Counted from the first letter of the stretch, positions 10,947 to 22,337 are shown. The stretch is DNA of 64,000 bases from Chrysopilus asiliformis (GCA_964034945.1 OZ035960.1:67177936-67241935), one strand, 5' to 3'. Notes: generated from the sequence alone by a model not told the origin. A program made the numbers and translations.

Positions 10947-11455
10947 TGTTATGGACCACCCTATATCAGTTACTAAATATTTTCATTTATAAACAACTTC
11001 AATCTCCAAGAAATATTTCAAGTATATCAGTTACTAAACATTTTCATTTATAAACAATTTTAATTTCCAAGAAATAGTCCAAGTGGACCACCGCTTAATT
11101 ATCGACATCTATATCCAAGTAATAAAATCAAAGTAAACATCCTCATCGATAAGAAAACGAATATTTTGACAGGCAAGCATTTTGACACGCAAGCACTCAA
11201 TCGCGATGCTTCCAAGTAAATTTATTCAATATTAAAGATCAGATCTTTTCCAAACCTCAAGTCAATCGGAACTCAGAAACTAACCAGAAAGCATAATAAC
11301 TTTAAATAGTATAAGTGACAAGTTATAAATACTATAAGAAATAAATATTAATAAAGTTAAGTGCTTGTTTAATTGATAAAATTTAAATACTCTAAATAAA
11401 AACTTTAAAATAAAAACTGTATTTATAAAGAGAAGACTAAACCAGAACCATAACA
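10947..11455 (+). repeat. 5' LTR of element A
   Basis: It begins TGTTATGGACCACCCTATAT and ends AACCAGAACCATAACA. It carries an internal duplication: CAGTTACTAAATATTTTCAT and CAGTTACTAAACATTTTCAT, about 69 bp apart. It matches 36133-36645. Confidence 0.9.
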
Positions 11456-11467
11456 GAAAAATAAAAT

Positions 11468-11486
11468 TGGTGTCAGAAGTGGGATC
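11468..11486 (+). other. Primer-binding site of element A
   Basis: TGGTGTCAGAAGTGGGATC lies 12 bp after the LTR end. It would pair with a tRNA ending in CCCACTTCTGACACCA, probably tRNA-Leu; the tRNA identity is from memory of insect elements. Confidence 0.7.
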
Positions 11487-11672
11487 CGGTCAAAACGTTG
11501 TTTCCAGTAAATGTGAAATTAAAGCCAATAATTTTAATTTCTTTTTTTGCCAAAAATCGTGAAGATACAAAATTTTGTTTTTGACACATTGTTCAAGATA
11601 AAAACATACAAATAAAAATTTAAACAACAACATTAAAACGAATTAAAGATCCTGCCGAGAGCAGTCACCGAG

Positions 11673-12046
11673 GGCACAAATAATATACATATGAACAGAG
11701 CTCAAAGAAATCCATGTTATATGAAACCAAATCAAGCGAGCTTTTAAAAGCCGAAAAACTTTTTTCTCTGGGAGAGAACCTTGTCTTCGGTTCTTTTGAG
11801 ATGATTTCAAGCTTTTGTAAACTTGTTTTATACAACCCCACCGCCGCGCCAATCATACAAAAAATTCAACACATTTATTACATTCACTTGTGTGTGTTCG
11901 GCATACGATTTGACGAGAAACTATCTCTCCACTCTCGCTCAAAATTTAAGTCAAAAGCTTTTGTCGGCTGATCTTCTGTCGGCTGATCGTTAAAAATTGT
12001 ATCATGAGTTTCTTTGAGCTCTGGTCATCTGTATATTATTTGTGCC
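11673..12046. mobile_element. 374-bp MITE in the leader of element A
   Basis: The terminal inverted repeats are GGCACAAATAATATACATAT at the left and, reversed, GGCACAAATAATATACAGAT at the right, extending to AGAGCTCAAAGAAA (about 38 bp with two mismatches). The flanks share CGAGG (or GAG, depending on whether the first G belongs to the repeat). No coding capacity is present. The leader of A resumes on both sides, so the MITE inserted after A. Confidence 0.8.
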
Positions 12047-12348
12047 GAGGGAGTCTGAAGAAATCCTTCTTTCAGACCAACGGAACCAAAGGAATCAACA
12101 TACGGAGTTACGTGTTTCTGATGACATCATAAGAACATCAGCTGAAAGCAGTGAACATTCAACTATTTTGTGAAGCGAAACGACGGTGGATTTCAATCCT
12201 TAAATTGATCAACGATCCAAAAGATGGTTCTTCAGTAAGTCTAGATTAAGTCCTTTTGTAAAATTTTTTGTAAAGATAAACTAGAATATTTAAGAAGTGT
12301 TAGTGAAGAATTTTATTTTTAAATAATTTCCAAGATAATTAACGTAAA

Positions 12349-13254
12349 ATGCCTCAGCCAAACGAAAATATTGTGTATTCCGAATCAGAAGAAGTAGTGG
12401 AATCAAGTGAAAAAATCAATCTTAATATTTTGTTGAAATTTATAAAATCGTTTGATGGAAATCGCGAAAATCTTAGTTCATACTTATCCGGTTGTAAACG
12501 TGCTTTCAAACTCGCGCGAACTTCACAAGTTCCCGTTTTATTAGATTACGCAATTACCCAACTCGAAGGTAAAGCTGAAGCCGCAGTTTCAAATCATTCA
12601 TTTGAAACGTGGGAGGAATTGAGTGATTTTCTTAAGCTCCTATACGGAAATAAAAAACATCATTCTCATTTGCTAGTTGAGTTACAACAATGCAAACAAG
12701 ATCCTAAAGAAACAATTTCCCAACATATTGTTCGAATCGAAACAGCCGCAAAAAGGTTAATAATATCGGTTCAACAATCCATTGAAGACCCTACTGAATT
12801 AAAGGGAAGAATTGCTGCAATGAACGATTTAATATTGCATACGTTTGTTTTGAATGTAGATTCGAGAATCGGCAATATTCTTCGGGCAAGAAATGTCAAA
12901 AATCTCTCGGAAGCAATGCAAGTTGCAATCGAAGAAGAAAAAATTCAAAATCTTGTTGAAAATACAAAGAATTTATCTTTTCAGAAAAAATTTTGTAAGA
13001 TTTGTAAGAAAACAAATCACAATACCCAAAATTGCTTCAGAAACCAAAATCAAGGTAAACGTTCAAACAATGTCTTTATGGGAAATCAGTCCTCATCTTT
13101 CAAATATGAGAGACTGAAATATTGCAAAGAAAATGGTCATTTGATAAATGAATGTCGCAAAAGAATATATAATGAGCAAAATAGAAATCAAAATCGCGAT
13201 TATCGTAATTCAAAAAACGAGAAAGGCGGTTCCTATCAGAGGAACAGCACTTAA
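12349..13254 (+). CDS. gag: Gag polyprotein of element A
   Basis: The 301-residue frame is intact from ATG to TAA. The N-terminal two thirds are a capsid-like region, with WEELSDFLKLLYGNKK followed by HSHLLVELQQCKQDPKETIS, typical of gypsy Gag. A zinc knuckle C-x2-C-x4-H-x4-C lies at residues 216-229 (CKICKKTNHNTQNC). A second knuckle around residues 258-268 has lost its first Cys but keeps C-x4-H-x4-C (CKENGHLINEC). The C-terminus is basic and Asn-rich. Gag would form the particle and bind RNA. The pol frame overlaps its last 46 bases. The start is supported by an A-rich 5' context and by the length, which is ordinary for the group (about 300-450 aa). Confidence 0.85.
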   Translation: MPQPNENIVYSESEEVVESSEKINLNILLKFIKSFDGNRENLSSYLSGCKRAFKLARTSQVPVLLDYAITQLEGKAEAAVSNHSFETWEELSDFLKLLYGNKKHHSHLLVELQQCKQDPKETISQHIVRIETAAKRLIISVQQSIEDPTELKGRIAAMNDLILHTFVLNVDSRIGNILRARNVKNLSEAMQVAIEEEKIQNLVENTKNLSFQKKFCKICKKTNHNTQNCFRNQNQGKRSNNVFMGNQSSSFKYERLKYCKENGHLINECRKRIYNEQNRNQNRDYRNSKNEKGGSYQRNST

Positions 13255-13860
13255 CCCAAATTCGAAGTGAAGAAAAATCAGAGGCAAATCAAAATTTTCA
13301 CTATTATAGTAATAAGCAAAATATTAATAAGACGTTTAGAATTAATTATGTTTTTGAAAATAGGTTATACATTAAAGCTCTTTCGTCATCGTCTCGAACA
13401 AATTATTTAACCTTTTTAGTAGACACAGGTGCTTCCGTTAGCCTAGTTAAAGAAAATGCGATTAAGAGTTTTTTAAAAATAAACCGCACGGAGCAAATAA
13501 ATTTGCAAGGCATGTGTTCATCCACTTTAGCTGTGGGTTCATTATGGTTAAATATGGAACTTGGAGGGGAAAAGACCTCACATAAATTTTATGTTCTCTC
13601 AGGAGAAAATAATATTCCTTTAGACGGAATAATTGGAAATGACTTCTTAATGAAGCATAAAATTAAAATTAATATTTTTGAAAAAGAAATCGTTTTAAAC
13701 AATAAAACAATTAAACTGCCCACGAACGAAATTTTAGAATCGGAAAACCAAGTTTTTGATTTAAAGGCGCGATCAATTACGCCAATTGAAATAGTTATTT
13801 TAAATCCGGAATTAAAAGAAGGTATTACTCCACAATTGGAAATCGTGAAAGGCATATTTT
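13209..13860 (+). pseudogene. pol: Element A pol, protease region
   Basis: In the frame -1 to gag, the aspartic protease motif LVDTGASVSLV lies at about 13416-13448, with FYVLSGENNIPLDGIIGNDF and LMKHKIKIN downstream (flap and second hydrophobic motif of retroviral-type proteases). It would cleave the polyproteins. The frame is stopped by the DINE-like insertion at 13861, so pol is broken here. Confidence 0.85.
13212..13218 (+). promoter_or_regulatory. -1 ribosomal frameshift slippery site, gag to pol
   Basis: AAAAAAC is positioned as A AAA AAC relative to the gag frame (AAA at 13213, AAC at 13216). It sits 39 bp before the gag stop. The -1 frame opens at 13209, after a stop at 13206-13208, and continues into protease. 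This is the canonical X XXY YYZ heptamer. No downstream structure was computed. Confidence 0.75.
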
Positions 13861-14161
13861 TATACCCGTATGGTGAAACCAAAGGGTATATTAACTTTGC
13901 CTTACCGTTTGTAACGCCAAGATCCCATCATCACACACAAAAATGAATTACACCAGTGTGTTTAGAATGATAAAAAAAATTGAATTTTGCATGTCCGTCC
14001 GTCTGTCTGTCTGTCCGTCTGTCTGTCCGTCTGTCTGTCTGTCTGTCCGTCTGTCTGTCCGTCTGTGGCGCGGATTGCGGGCGCACGGATTGAGCTAGAG
14101 ACTTGAAATTATACGGGTTTTCCATAATTGCCAAATTGGCAATTATAGCTTTTGTTATGTT
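13861..14161 (+). mobile_element. Short DINE-like element inserted in pol of A
   Basis: The start TATACCCGTATGGTGAAACC, the CTGT/CCGT array (13991-14066), an internal deletion relative to 1763-2353, and the 3' hairpin ATTGCCAAATTGGCAAT with end GCTTTTGTTATGTT are all present. The flanking pol sequences abut at a T/T with no duplicated bases. That fits Helentron-type insertion between two Ts and helps define the element's ends. Confidence 0.75.
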
Positions 14162-15327
14162 TAAGTCGGGCAATTATTAAAGTTAATAAAAATAATAAAG
14201 CATATGCGACCATCTTAAATATAAACGACGAAGATGTCCAAATTAAAGAAATAAATGTGAAAATTGATCCAATTCCGAAGGAAATTTATTTTATGGGAAA
14301 ATCAGAAAATAATATGAAATTTCAAGCCAGTAAATCTCTATTACAAGGTAATAGATTTGAAAAACTAAAGGAGGTGATACGAACTGAACATTTGAACGAA
14401 GAAGAGAAGAAATCCTTATTTCAAATTTGCTCAGAGTACCAAGCCATATTTCATTTAGAAGGGGAACCTTTATCTCATACAAATTCCATACAACATGAAA
14501 TAATAATTTCAGAAAAATGTCCTATTGCCGCGAAAACCTATAGATATCCAGAAATACATAAATCTGAAGTCAATGATCAAATTAATAAAATGCTAAAAGA
14601 TAATATTATCCAACCATCAACTTCACCATGGTCCGCTCCTTTATGGGTTGTCCCTAAGAAAAAAGACGCATCTGGTAAAATGAAATGGCGAGTTGTCATT
14701 GATTATCGCAAGTTAAATAATGTAACTATTCCAGACGCATTTCCGTTACCAAATATTACTGAGATACTAGATCAACTTGGTTCTTCAAAGTACTTTACTA
14801 CACTAGATCTCGCTAGTGGTTTTCATCAGGTAAACATGAAACCTGAAGATTGTGCAAAAACTGCATTTTCTACACCTCTTGGTCACTATGAATATCTTAG
14901 AATGCCATTTGGATTGAAAAACGCACCTACAACTTTTCAAAGGCTTATGAATTCCGTTTTATCGGGATTACAGGGTATTATCTGTTTCGTGTACCTTGAT
15001 GACATTGTCATATACGCAAATTCTATAAAAGATCATGAACAAAAACTAAAGCAAATCTTCGAAAAAATTAAACAAGCAAATTTAAAGTTAGAACCATTAA
15101 AATGTGAATTTATGCGCAATGAAGTAAACTATTTGGGTCATGTAATATCAGAAAATGGTGTATCTCCTAACGAAGAAAAAGGTCAAGCTGTAAAAGATTT
15201 TCCAATTCCTAAAAACCCCAAACAAATTAAATCATTCCTTGGATTATGCGGTTATTATAGGAAATTTATAGAGAATTTCTCAAAAATAACTAAGCCATTG
15301 GCAAAGCTACTTCGGAAAGACGTTTGA
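14162..15327 (+). pseudogene. pol: Element A pol, reverse transcriptase region
   Basis: The seven RT blocks are visible: WSAPLWVVPKKKDASGK, WRVVIDYRKLNNVTIPDAFP, YFTTLDLASGFHQV, MPFGLKNAPTTFQRLM, the active site CFVYLDDIVIYA near 14980-15010, and YLGHVISENGVSPN. The catalytic aspartates look intact. The frame ends at TGA 15325-15327, where a single-base shift separates RT from the RNase H region. The reading frame enters from the DINE-like insertion at 14161. It would synthesise cDNA if intact. Confidence 0.9.
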
Positions 15328-16003
15328 ATGGAGCGTAGAACAAAACGAATCTTTCAATTTATTAAAAGAAAAATTAATTTCTGTTCCAATACTTCAGTAT
15401 CCGAATTTCGAAAAAGAATTCATTGTTACAACTGATGCTTCTAACTTTGCAATAGGTGCAGTGTTAAGTCAGTTGAATGACGAAAAAATGGATCTGCCAA
15501 TTTCCTATGCCAGTCGTACACTGAATAGGGCAGAATCAAACTATAATACAACAGAAAGAGAACTTTTAGCAATCGTGTGGGCTATTCAAACATTTCGACC
15601 ATACTTATATGGAAGAAAATTCAAGATCGTAACTGATCATAGGCCTCTCACATGGTTATTTAATGTCAAAGACCCAGGGAGTAAACTCATTAGATGGAGA
15701 CTGAAACTGGAGGAATTTGATTATGAAATAGTATATAAAGCAGGGAGAGTAAGCTCAAATGCTGATGCTCTTTCTCGTATACAAGTAAGACAAAGTTCTA
15801 ATGACGAAACCATTTTTTCAATGAACCAATTCGAAGATACTTTCGAAGATTATATAAAGTTTTATTATAATTCTATGGAAGCAAACGTTTATGATTTTAA
15901 CGATGTTGATAGCTCTATAGAAACGATAAAAACAAATATTGCATATTTTACAGCACTAAATAAAGACGAACAAAATCCTCATATGCAATACTTCCTATTA
16001 TAC
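15328..16003 (+). pseudogene. pol: Element A pol, RNase H and connection region
   Basis: Shifted by one frame from RT. RNase H signatures are TTDASNFAIGAVLSQ (near 15430), ERELLAIVWAI (near 15560), VTDHRPLTWLF (near 15630) and SNADALSRI (near 15760). The coding sequence stops at the edge of the large nested block; the last recognisable pol codons are near 15995. Confidence 0.9.
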
Positions 16004-16100
16004 TAAAGGCGCTTATTTCAAAATCGTTTTTCTTAAATAAGTCGACCCCGCTCCCACTTCTCCCCTCACCCTCAAGCTTATTTTAAAAATAATAAAAATT

Positions 16101-16170
16101 GCCGCACATAGGATTCGAACCGGGGACCAATAGCTTGCACCCCAACAGACATAGCGATTGAGCCACTCAC
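16101..16170 (-). other. tRNA-like sequence with Pol III A and B boxes
   Basis: On the minus strand GTGAGTGGCTCAATCGCTAT contains an A-box-like GTGGCTCAATCGC, and CCCCGGTTCGAATCCTATG has a perfect B box GGTTCGAATCC, with tRNA-like spacing. The 5' and 3' ends do not form a clean acceptor stem. A tRNA-derived SINE head or a tRNA pseudogene fits better than a working tRNA. Confidence 0.55.
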
Positions 16171-16344
16171 AATTCTGGCATTGGTTGTTTAAATGTATTA
16201 TAGGTGCAACAAATTAAGCAAACTTTGATCGAAATCATGAATTCAAAAAAGTGTTTGACGTATTTATAAATTCAAAAAATATTATGTTTGACGGGTAAAT
16301 CAACAGAGTTTTTTAAACGTATTTTCGTCACCGAATTTTTGAGT

Positions 16345-16415
16345 GATTGAATAGTGTAGCGTGGAAATGATTAGCTCCGAGTAAATGTTTCTGTGGGTTC
16401 AACTCCTCCTGTGGG
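16345..16415 (+). other. Second tRNA-like module
   Basis: AGTGTAGCGTGGAAATGATT followed by the B-box-like GGGTTCAACTCC at 16394-16405. Weaker than the module at 16101-16170, and of opposite orientation. Confidence 0.35.
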
Positions 16416-16758
16416 ATTATTATTTTTTTTTTTTTAATTTTTCATTTTATTGTTTAAATGTTATTCATATATTATAATAACCTTATAGGTTTTAAGGCTT
16501 GTGTTCAAAATTTGAGAAGTACTCAACCGATTTGGACGAAGTTTTTAAGGCCAGGCCAACTGCAACACGGGGAAAGCTATGGCCTAATTGCAGATTTTTC
16601 AGTCCCATGAAAAAATTTGTTTAAATGATTTTTAGAGGTTTTTCTTTGTGGTAAATTTGATTTTTGTGAAGCTTTATCGAGTTTTGAATATATTCATATA
16701 TTAATTTTTTTTGTTAAACATCAAATGAACGCTGAAAATGATCTGAAATGATCCAATA

Positions 16759-18064
16759 CAGGAAAACCTGTTTTAGCCAGACTCGCACAGAACCAAGAAA
16801 TTTGTCCGGCTGAGACAGATTTCTGGCTTATACAGGTTGGAGTAAAAAACACGGGTTTTTATTTTGTTTTACGATAATGTAACTATATACACTTTTTGGA
16901 GTAAAAAACACGGGTTTTTATTTTGTTTTACAATAATGTAACTATATACAAAACTATGCGATGAAACCTCGTAGTGTAAATTTTTGAATTTGTGCATTAC
17001 TTTTGAGCCTAAAAATGTCCCAGTTCTTAAACAATGATCCGGTTTATAAAAAAATATATTTCTTCGACATACATGTGACAATAAAAAGTAGGAAGATTTC
17101 GAATTGATTTCAATTAGAGACGAGAGATGAAAAATACTCCCAATAAAACTGTTGTCTGACGTTTTTATGAAAGAAATTTTTCCTCTAAACTGTCTTCCTT
17201 CTCCTTGCTGAAACAAGATCTACTTGAAGCGTCTTTTTATAACATAAGTTAATAACTTTGTGCAAGATTTTATGCATTTTCAAAACTTGCGGATATGGTT
17301 TTTAGCATAAACTATTGCTGTGGGTTTGAATAACCCTTCCGGAGCTTGGAAACGAACAAAATCATTTTACATTGATTTTTCTGTTAAAATTTTGATAGAA
17401 CTCCAATTAGAATTCAAACTATAGATTTATTTTGGTCTTTAGAACCTTTTTGGCTCAAAGTATTTTTAAAAAAATTTTAAAATCTTTTTTATTTGTATGG
17501 GGGAGGGGAGAGCAAATATTCCGATTTACCCACTGACTAGGGCAAATCAAATTTTTATGTCATGCTAAACACACTACTGTAACTAATTTTTTGATCGGGC
17601 GATTTGTTCTATGCTTTAGAAATCTGTGGTCACAAGGAAAAACCGCTTAAGTCGAGTTATGTAGTTTTAAAGGTTGGTGCATATTTGAATTCTCCTTATC
17701 CAGTTCTATATTCTGTCAAAATTTGGTTTTGATGCTGTACCCCTATGAGGAATGGTAGAGCAAAAACCATATATCCTAAGTCAGTTTTGCTTGCAAAAAA
17801 AAATAATCAAAACTTTAAACCGAAATTACTCAAAACACGCTTTTTCGACTTAAGCAGTTTTTCCTTGTGACCACAGAAATGGTCTACTAACTCTAAAAAC
17901 ATTTTTATATAGAAAAAAATTTCCGGCTTATACAAAAAAAATTATGTCCGCGGGTTCGCGTTAAGCAGGTTCCGGCTTATCCAGATTCATGGAAAACCAC
18001 TTCAAAATCACGGGACTTGAAAACTTCCGGCTTATACAGGGCCCGGCTTATACAGGTTTAACTG
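16759..18064. mobile_element. pogo/Tc1-mariner-like element with TA duplication
   Basis: The left end CAGGAAAACCTGTTTTAGCC and the reversed right end CAGTTAAACCTGTATAAGCC are imperfect inverted repeats, each flanked by TA (16757-16758 and 18065-18066). GGCTTATACAGG-type motifs recur near both ends. A 58-bp direct duplication (GGAGTAAAAAACACGGGTTT) lies at 16838 and 16896. No transposase frame is recognisable. Confidence 0.6.
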
Positions 18065-18141
18065 TATCTAAAAAATTTAAGGAATGGTCCATTCGATGTG
18101 AAAAATAATAAATTTGATTTCATAATTTTACTCAAATAAAC

Positions 18142-18188
18142 TTACATAAGTTTTAATGAAATGAAGTTTTTCATTAAAACTTATGTAA
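18142..18188. repeat. 19-bp perfect inverted repeat
   Basis: TTACATAAGTTTTAATGAA and its reverse complement are separated by nine bases. It could form a hairpin or mark a transposon end. Confidence 0.7.
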
Positions 18189-18279
18189 ATAACTTAGTTT
18201 TTCAATACTCTGCCGTTGTTGGAAATTTAACTTTAATGATTAATTATAAGCGGAAAATTTTGACAAAGCTATTATTATA

Positions 18280-18420
18280 TTGTATTTTCCCATTCGACCT
18301 GCGTTTTCCATGACCATCAACAAATCTCAAGGCCAGACATTTGACAAAGTGGGGATTGTGTGGTACGAGCCCGTTTTCTCCCACGGGCAAATATACGTTG
18401 TCCTCTCAGGTAATTTATTT
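18280..18420 (+). pseudogene. Helitron helicase motif V-VI scrap
   Basis: The sequence [20 protein letters not shown] followed by GQIYVVLSG matches motifs V and VI of the Helitron Pif1-like helicase. It differs from the 5049-5510 copy, so it comes from another Helitron family. It is too short to function. Confidence 0.75.
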
Positions 18421-18719
18421 GTGTCAATAGCTAGAATTTTGTTGTTTTTAATTTCAACTTTTATGTCTAAAAAGGTCTTGAAAATTGAAATAAAATATAG
18501 AAATGCTTTTCCCAGGGAGATTTACTAATCATGCCAATCGCGAATATCTAAATATGTGTGAATGTGTATAAACATGTGTGAATGTGTATAAAAATGTGTA
18601 GATGTTGGAGTTATAGAATTCAAAATACAATAATTTATACAATTAAAAAAGATATGGCACAGTAAAATTGTATACATTTTTTTGAAGTCATACTTTTTTT
18701 ATTAAAGTAAATAACCCGA

Positions 18720-18935
18720 TTGATACATTATTTAAAAAAAACTCATGTTAATCGTGAATATAGGGCCTAACTAGTCTCTACGAGGCTTACTATTACCTCC
18801 TTGTGTCACACAATATGTACGTCGATCAAAGTTTAAAGACAACCGACTATGTTAGAATAGAACAGATTGTGTAAAAAATTACAACTAAAATACGAAAAAC
18901 TTAAATATGGTGAAATTTTAAGGTGAAACTAGCTT
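18720..18935 (+). repeat. Diverged repeat-R sequence, left flank of element B
   Basis: The wording AACTAGTCTCTACGAGGCTT and ACGAAAAACTTAAATATGG ... AAACTAGCTT also appears near 32690-32770. Element B is inserted within this repeat; its GCTT duplication (18932-18935) is part of it. Confidence 0.5.
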
Positions 18936-19216
18936 TGTGGTGAATCAGATTTTATCTGAGTTCATCACTATCAAATTTAATACAAAAATCAAAGGGAAAC
19001 CGAGAACTTTTAGGTTTACCCTCGATTACAAAATCAAAGGGAAACCAAGTTCTTTTCGAACTACCCTCAAATAAAAGAAATTAATTCTTAATTGAATCCA
19101 CATGTGTTTAGGAAAACCATATAAAAAACCCAAACACAAAATTGGATAAAAAGCAATAAATTTCAACCTTTCTTTTTTCTTTTAAATGTACTTAAAGAGC
19201 ACTAAAATATTATGAG

Positions 19217-21083
19217 CAGGGCCGTACCGACTGGGGGGGGATGGGGGGGGGAGGCTCCCCCCCCAATAAGTCTTCAGTTGGGAATTTGACCCTTAGGAGT
19301 TGGGAAATCTCACTTCTTGAAGATGTGAGATTTCCCAAGTTGGGAAATCTCTTTTGTCGATTTTCCAAAATCCCAACTTGTCTTTTTCTACCTCAAATTT
19401 TCTATTAGTGAACAAAGGCGTGTTTTATGACTTGTTTGTGTTTCCACATGCCATTCTGCTTTGGCGACAGCGTCACAGCGAGTTGGGAGAGAATGAATAA
19501 AAGGCTTTGAAAGAGTAGAGTAGACACTCGACCATGGGGGGAGTATAATGTTCTCATCAGTTTATGGCACAGAACTATATAACATAGTATGGTGACACAA
19601 AGCTCTGCTGAAAAATGGTCCCAAAAGTATTTCCCTCTTTATCATACTTAAACGCATCCACTGAACTGTATAATATCGCGAAATTCAAATTTCGTCCGCC
19701 GCGAAATTCAAATTTCACAAGTTTGAGACTAACTTTATGCGCCAACACCATTCCGAAAGTCTATTTTCCTTTGACAGCTCACGGTTTAAACGAAAGAACT
19801 ATATTTATAGTCATACGGTTATCTCGCTCTTACTTAACTCGTTTTGATTCATTGAACTGTATTGAAATGGGACCATTTGAGACAGCAAATCGAGCGATCT
19901 AGTATATTCGTGCTGAAACAGTGAGTTTTGAAAATATAGTGTAATTGTTGTACCATCGGTGTTCGGATTTTTTAAACAAATGAATAGGTAAGAACTGTTT
20001 CAAGTAATATGTATTTAATTTCTTATAAGTTTTTGTCAACACTGGATTCGGATAAAATCTGAATACAAAAGAAAGTGCCAAAAATAAGCGATATAAAGTC
20101 AAATGTACTTCTTGTGGTCACAAGTCGCATAAGATTATTAGTGTTTACCCTTTATTTAATTGTGAAAAATAAAAAAAATTTACTTTCTTCTACGGAGTGC
20201 AATAAAGTATTGTATTCATGAAAAATTTCGACCTCTTAATTTTGCCTAAAAAAAATTTCCCGATCACTCCTGAGTCGATTGGAGTCATATTAAAAAAATG
20301 TCGTTCTGTCTGTCAGTTTGTCTGTCAGTCTGTGTACAAGATTTCTCAAAAACTAATAAAGCTAGAGCCATGAAATTTTATAGGCATGTTGGGTCCTGAA
20401 ATGGGACGATCCTATCAACTTTTGGTGGAAATCCGTTAACCGGAAGTATCCAAAATGGCGGTTTTTCAAAAATCGCAATTTCGTTTTTCTCGATTTACTC
20501 CCAAACTACGCGTTTTTTAGTGGCCTTAAGTACGACGAAACTTTTAGAAAATAAAATTTCCCACACTTTTGTCTTTAGATATAACTCGATATCTCAACCT
20601 GTTATCGAGATAAAACGTTATTTCCAAAAAAAAAAACAGTTTTTGCGATTATCTTGAAAACTAATGGGGTTTTGCTGACTGAATGTATGAAGTGAAATAA
20701 TGAGAATGACATTCTGCACAATTTTCTTTCTTACCGTTATTGAGATATTTAGATTAAAATATAAAAAAATATGTTTTTGCAAATTACTGGCAAACTAACG
20801 TTTTTGATATTTTTGAATAAACCAAGAATTTATTGGGATGTCGTCTTAGGTTGACAACGCGACAGGGCTCTAGCGTAAATTGCGCAGGATCGTAGATTTT
20901 GTAGAAGTAAGTTTTGTGTTGACCACAACTGATATTTCATTATATCAGTTGTTTCTTGTCAGAGATTCTGGGCAAGGAAAAGGAATTTTTATTATGTACA
21001 TCCCAGTTGGGAAAAATTAGATGTTCGAGTTGGGAAAATTGAGACGTCTCCCCCCCCAATCCAGAACCTTCGATACGGCCCTG
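19217..21083 (+). mobile_element. hAT-type element, copy 2, inside the 5' LTR of B
   Basis: The ends are CAGGGCCGTACCGAC and CGATACGGCCCTG, with a perfect 8-bp duplication ATTATGAG at 19209-19216 and 21084-21091. The 3' LTR of B carries a single ATTATGAG at the same place (29525-29532 region), which is the empty site. Eight-base duplication and CAGGG termini are hAT hallmarks. The left subterminus has a G-run hairpin (GGGGGGGGAGGCTCCCCCCC) and several AGTTGGGA repeats. It is non-coding: the frames inside are short, lack hAT domains, and are conserved only because the copies are near-identical. Confidence 0.9.
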
Positions 21084-21409
21084 ATTATGAGTGCAAAAAT
21101 AACATTTCTTTGGAAAATATGATTCCATCGACAAATTTTGTTACAGGCAAGTGTAACTAAAATGCGTTTAAAAAACAATAAACGTCATCCCTTTTTTGAT
21201 TTACAATCACCCAAAAGATCGTATGTGGTCAACATACGAAAATTATGTAAACAAACAGAATTGAGTTCATTTGGGTTCATACCAAACGAACTCATTTTTA
21301 AGTAAAATCCATGACATAGGAACATACAAGATCATGCCTAGGAAAAACCCAATGCACACATTGATACAATTCAATTTCAGCCAATAGGCACACACGAAGT
21401 TCGTATCGA

Positions 21410-22060
21410 GCCTATTGCTTTGACCCTTGTGCTGCACAGCAAGTGCATATACGTTCAATACAAAGTAGGTTGGGCATAGTTTCAACTGATCTTATGTTAG
21501 CCTTTGTGCTACATACGCATTTAATACAAAGTAGGTTGAGCAAAGTTTCAACTGATCTTGCATTAGCCCTTTGTGCTACATACGCACTGAATACAAAGTA
21601 GGTTGGGCATAGTTTCAACTGATCATGCTTTGACCCTTGTGCTGCATAGCAAGTGCATATGCATTGAATACAAAGTAGGTTGGGCATAGTTCAACTGATC
21701 ATGCTTTGACCCTTGTGCTGCATAGCAAGTGCATACGTATTTCATACAAAGTAGGTTGGGCATAGTTTCAACTCAACTTGCATTAGCCCTCTGTGCTACA
21801 TATACGTTTCATACAAAGTAGGCTGGGCATAAGCTCAACTGATCTTGCATTAGCCCTTTGTGCTACATACGCATTGAATACAAAGTAGGTTGGGCATAGT
21901 TTCAACTGATCATGCGTTAGCCCTTCATACCACATGCACGTTTAATACAAAGTAGGTTGGGCATAATCCCAACTGATTATGCATTGACCCTTACATGTCC
22001 TAAGCAAATGCATATACCAGCAATGGAAAATAGGTTGGGCATAATTCTAACCAAACTTAT
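21410..22060 (+). repeat. 66-74 bp minisatellite in LTR of B, about nine units
   Basis: Units contain TACAAAGTAGGTTGGGCATA, GTTTCAACTGATC, TTGCATTAGCCCTTTGTGCT and ACATACGCAT. Some carry a longer variant with GCTGCATAGCAAGTGCATA. The core ACAAAGTAGG recurs roughly every 67-75 bp from 21459 to 21950, with a degenerate last unit near 22025. It lies in the presumed U3 region, upstream of the TATA box. Confidence 0.9.
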
Positions 22061-22328
22061 GCCATCTATTATGAAATTTTAAGGAGAAAATGGAAAGTAG
22101 GATGAACTAGTTTTCCATGTACCAAATTAATCGATAATAATCGATCTTCCCCTAGTTCCAATCGTGGAACCTAATTTTTCCAATAAGAAAAAATTCCAAA
22201 AAGAAGGCTGGATAAATCTCCCACGCTAAATAATAAGATTCTAATTGAAATAGAATCTAATTAGAAATAAAGGGTTGAAAAGAAAAAGAAACAATGGAAG
22301 TAGGAATTTTTAATTACCCAAAAATTCT

Positions 22329-22337
22329 TATAAAAAG
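22329..22337 (+). promoter_or_regulatory. TATA box of 5' LTR of B
   Basis: TATAAAAAG is followed about 20-30 bp later by CAAATTAGAGCAGAG. Two similar segments with TTTTTGGTCTGCGACCT / TTTTTTGTCTGCGACCT follow, which may be stem-forming 5' ends of the transcript. The same box is at 30771 in the 3' LTR. Confidence 0.6.

Noticed and set aside
11714..11971. Frames of 63-85 codons on both strands
   Set aside because: They lie wholly inside the 374-bp MITE, which is non-coding by structure.
16869..17216. 115-codon minus-strand frame in the pogo-like element
   Set aside because: No DDE or DNA-binding motif; begins in a direct repeat.
21267..21687. 72- and 91-codon frames seen twice (also 29709-30129)
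   Set aside because: They are translations of the LTR minisatellite of element B.
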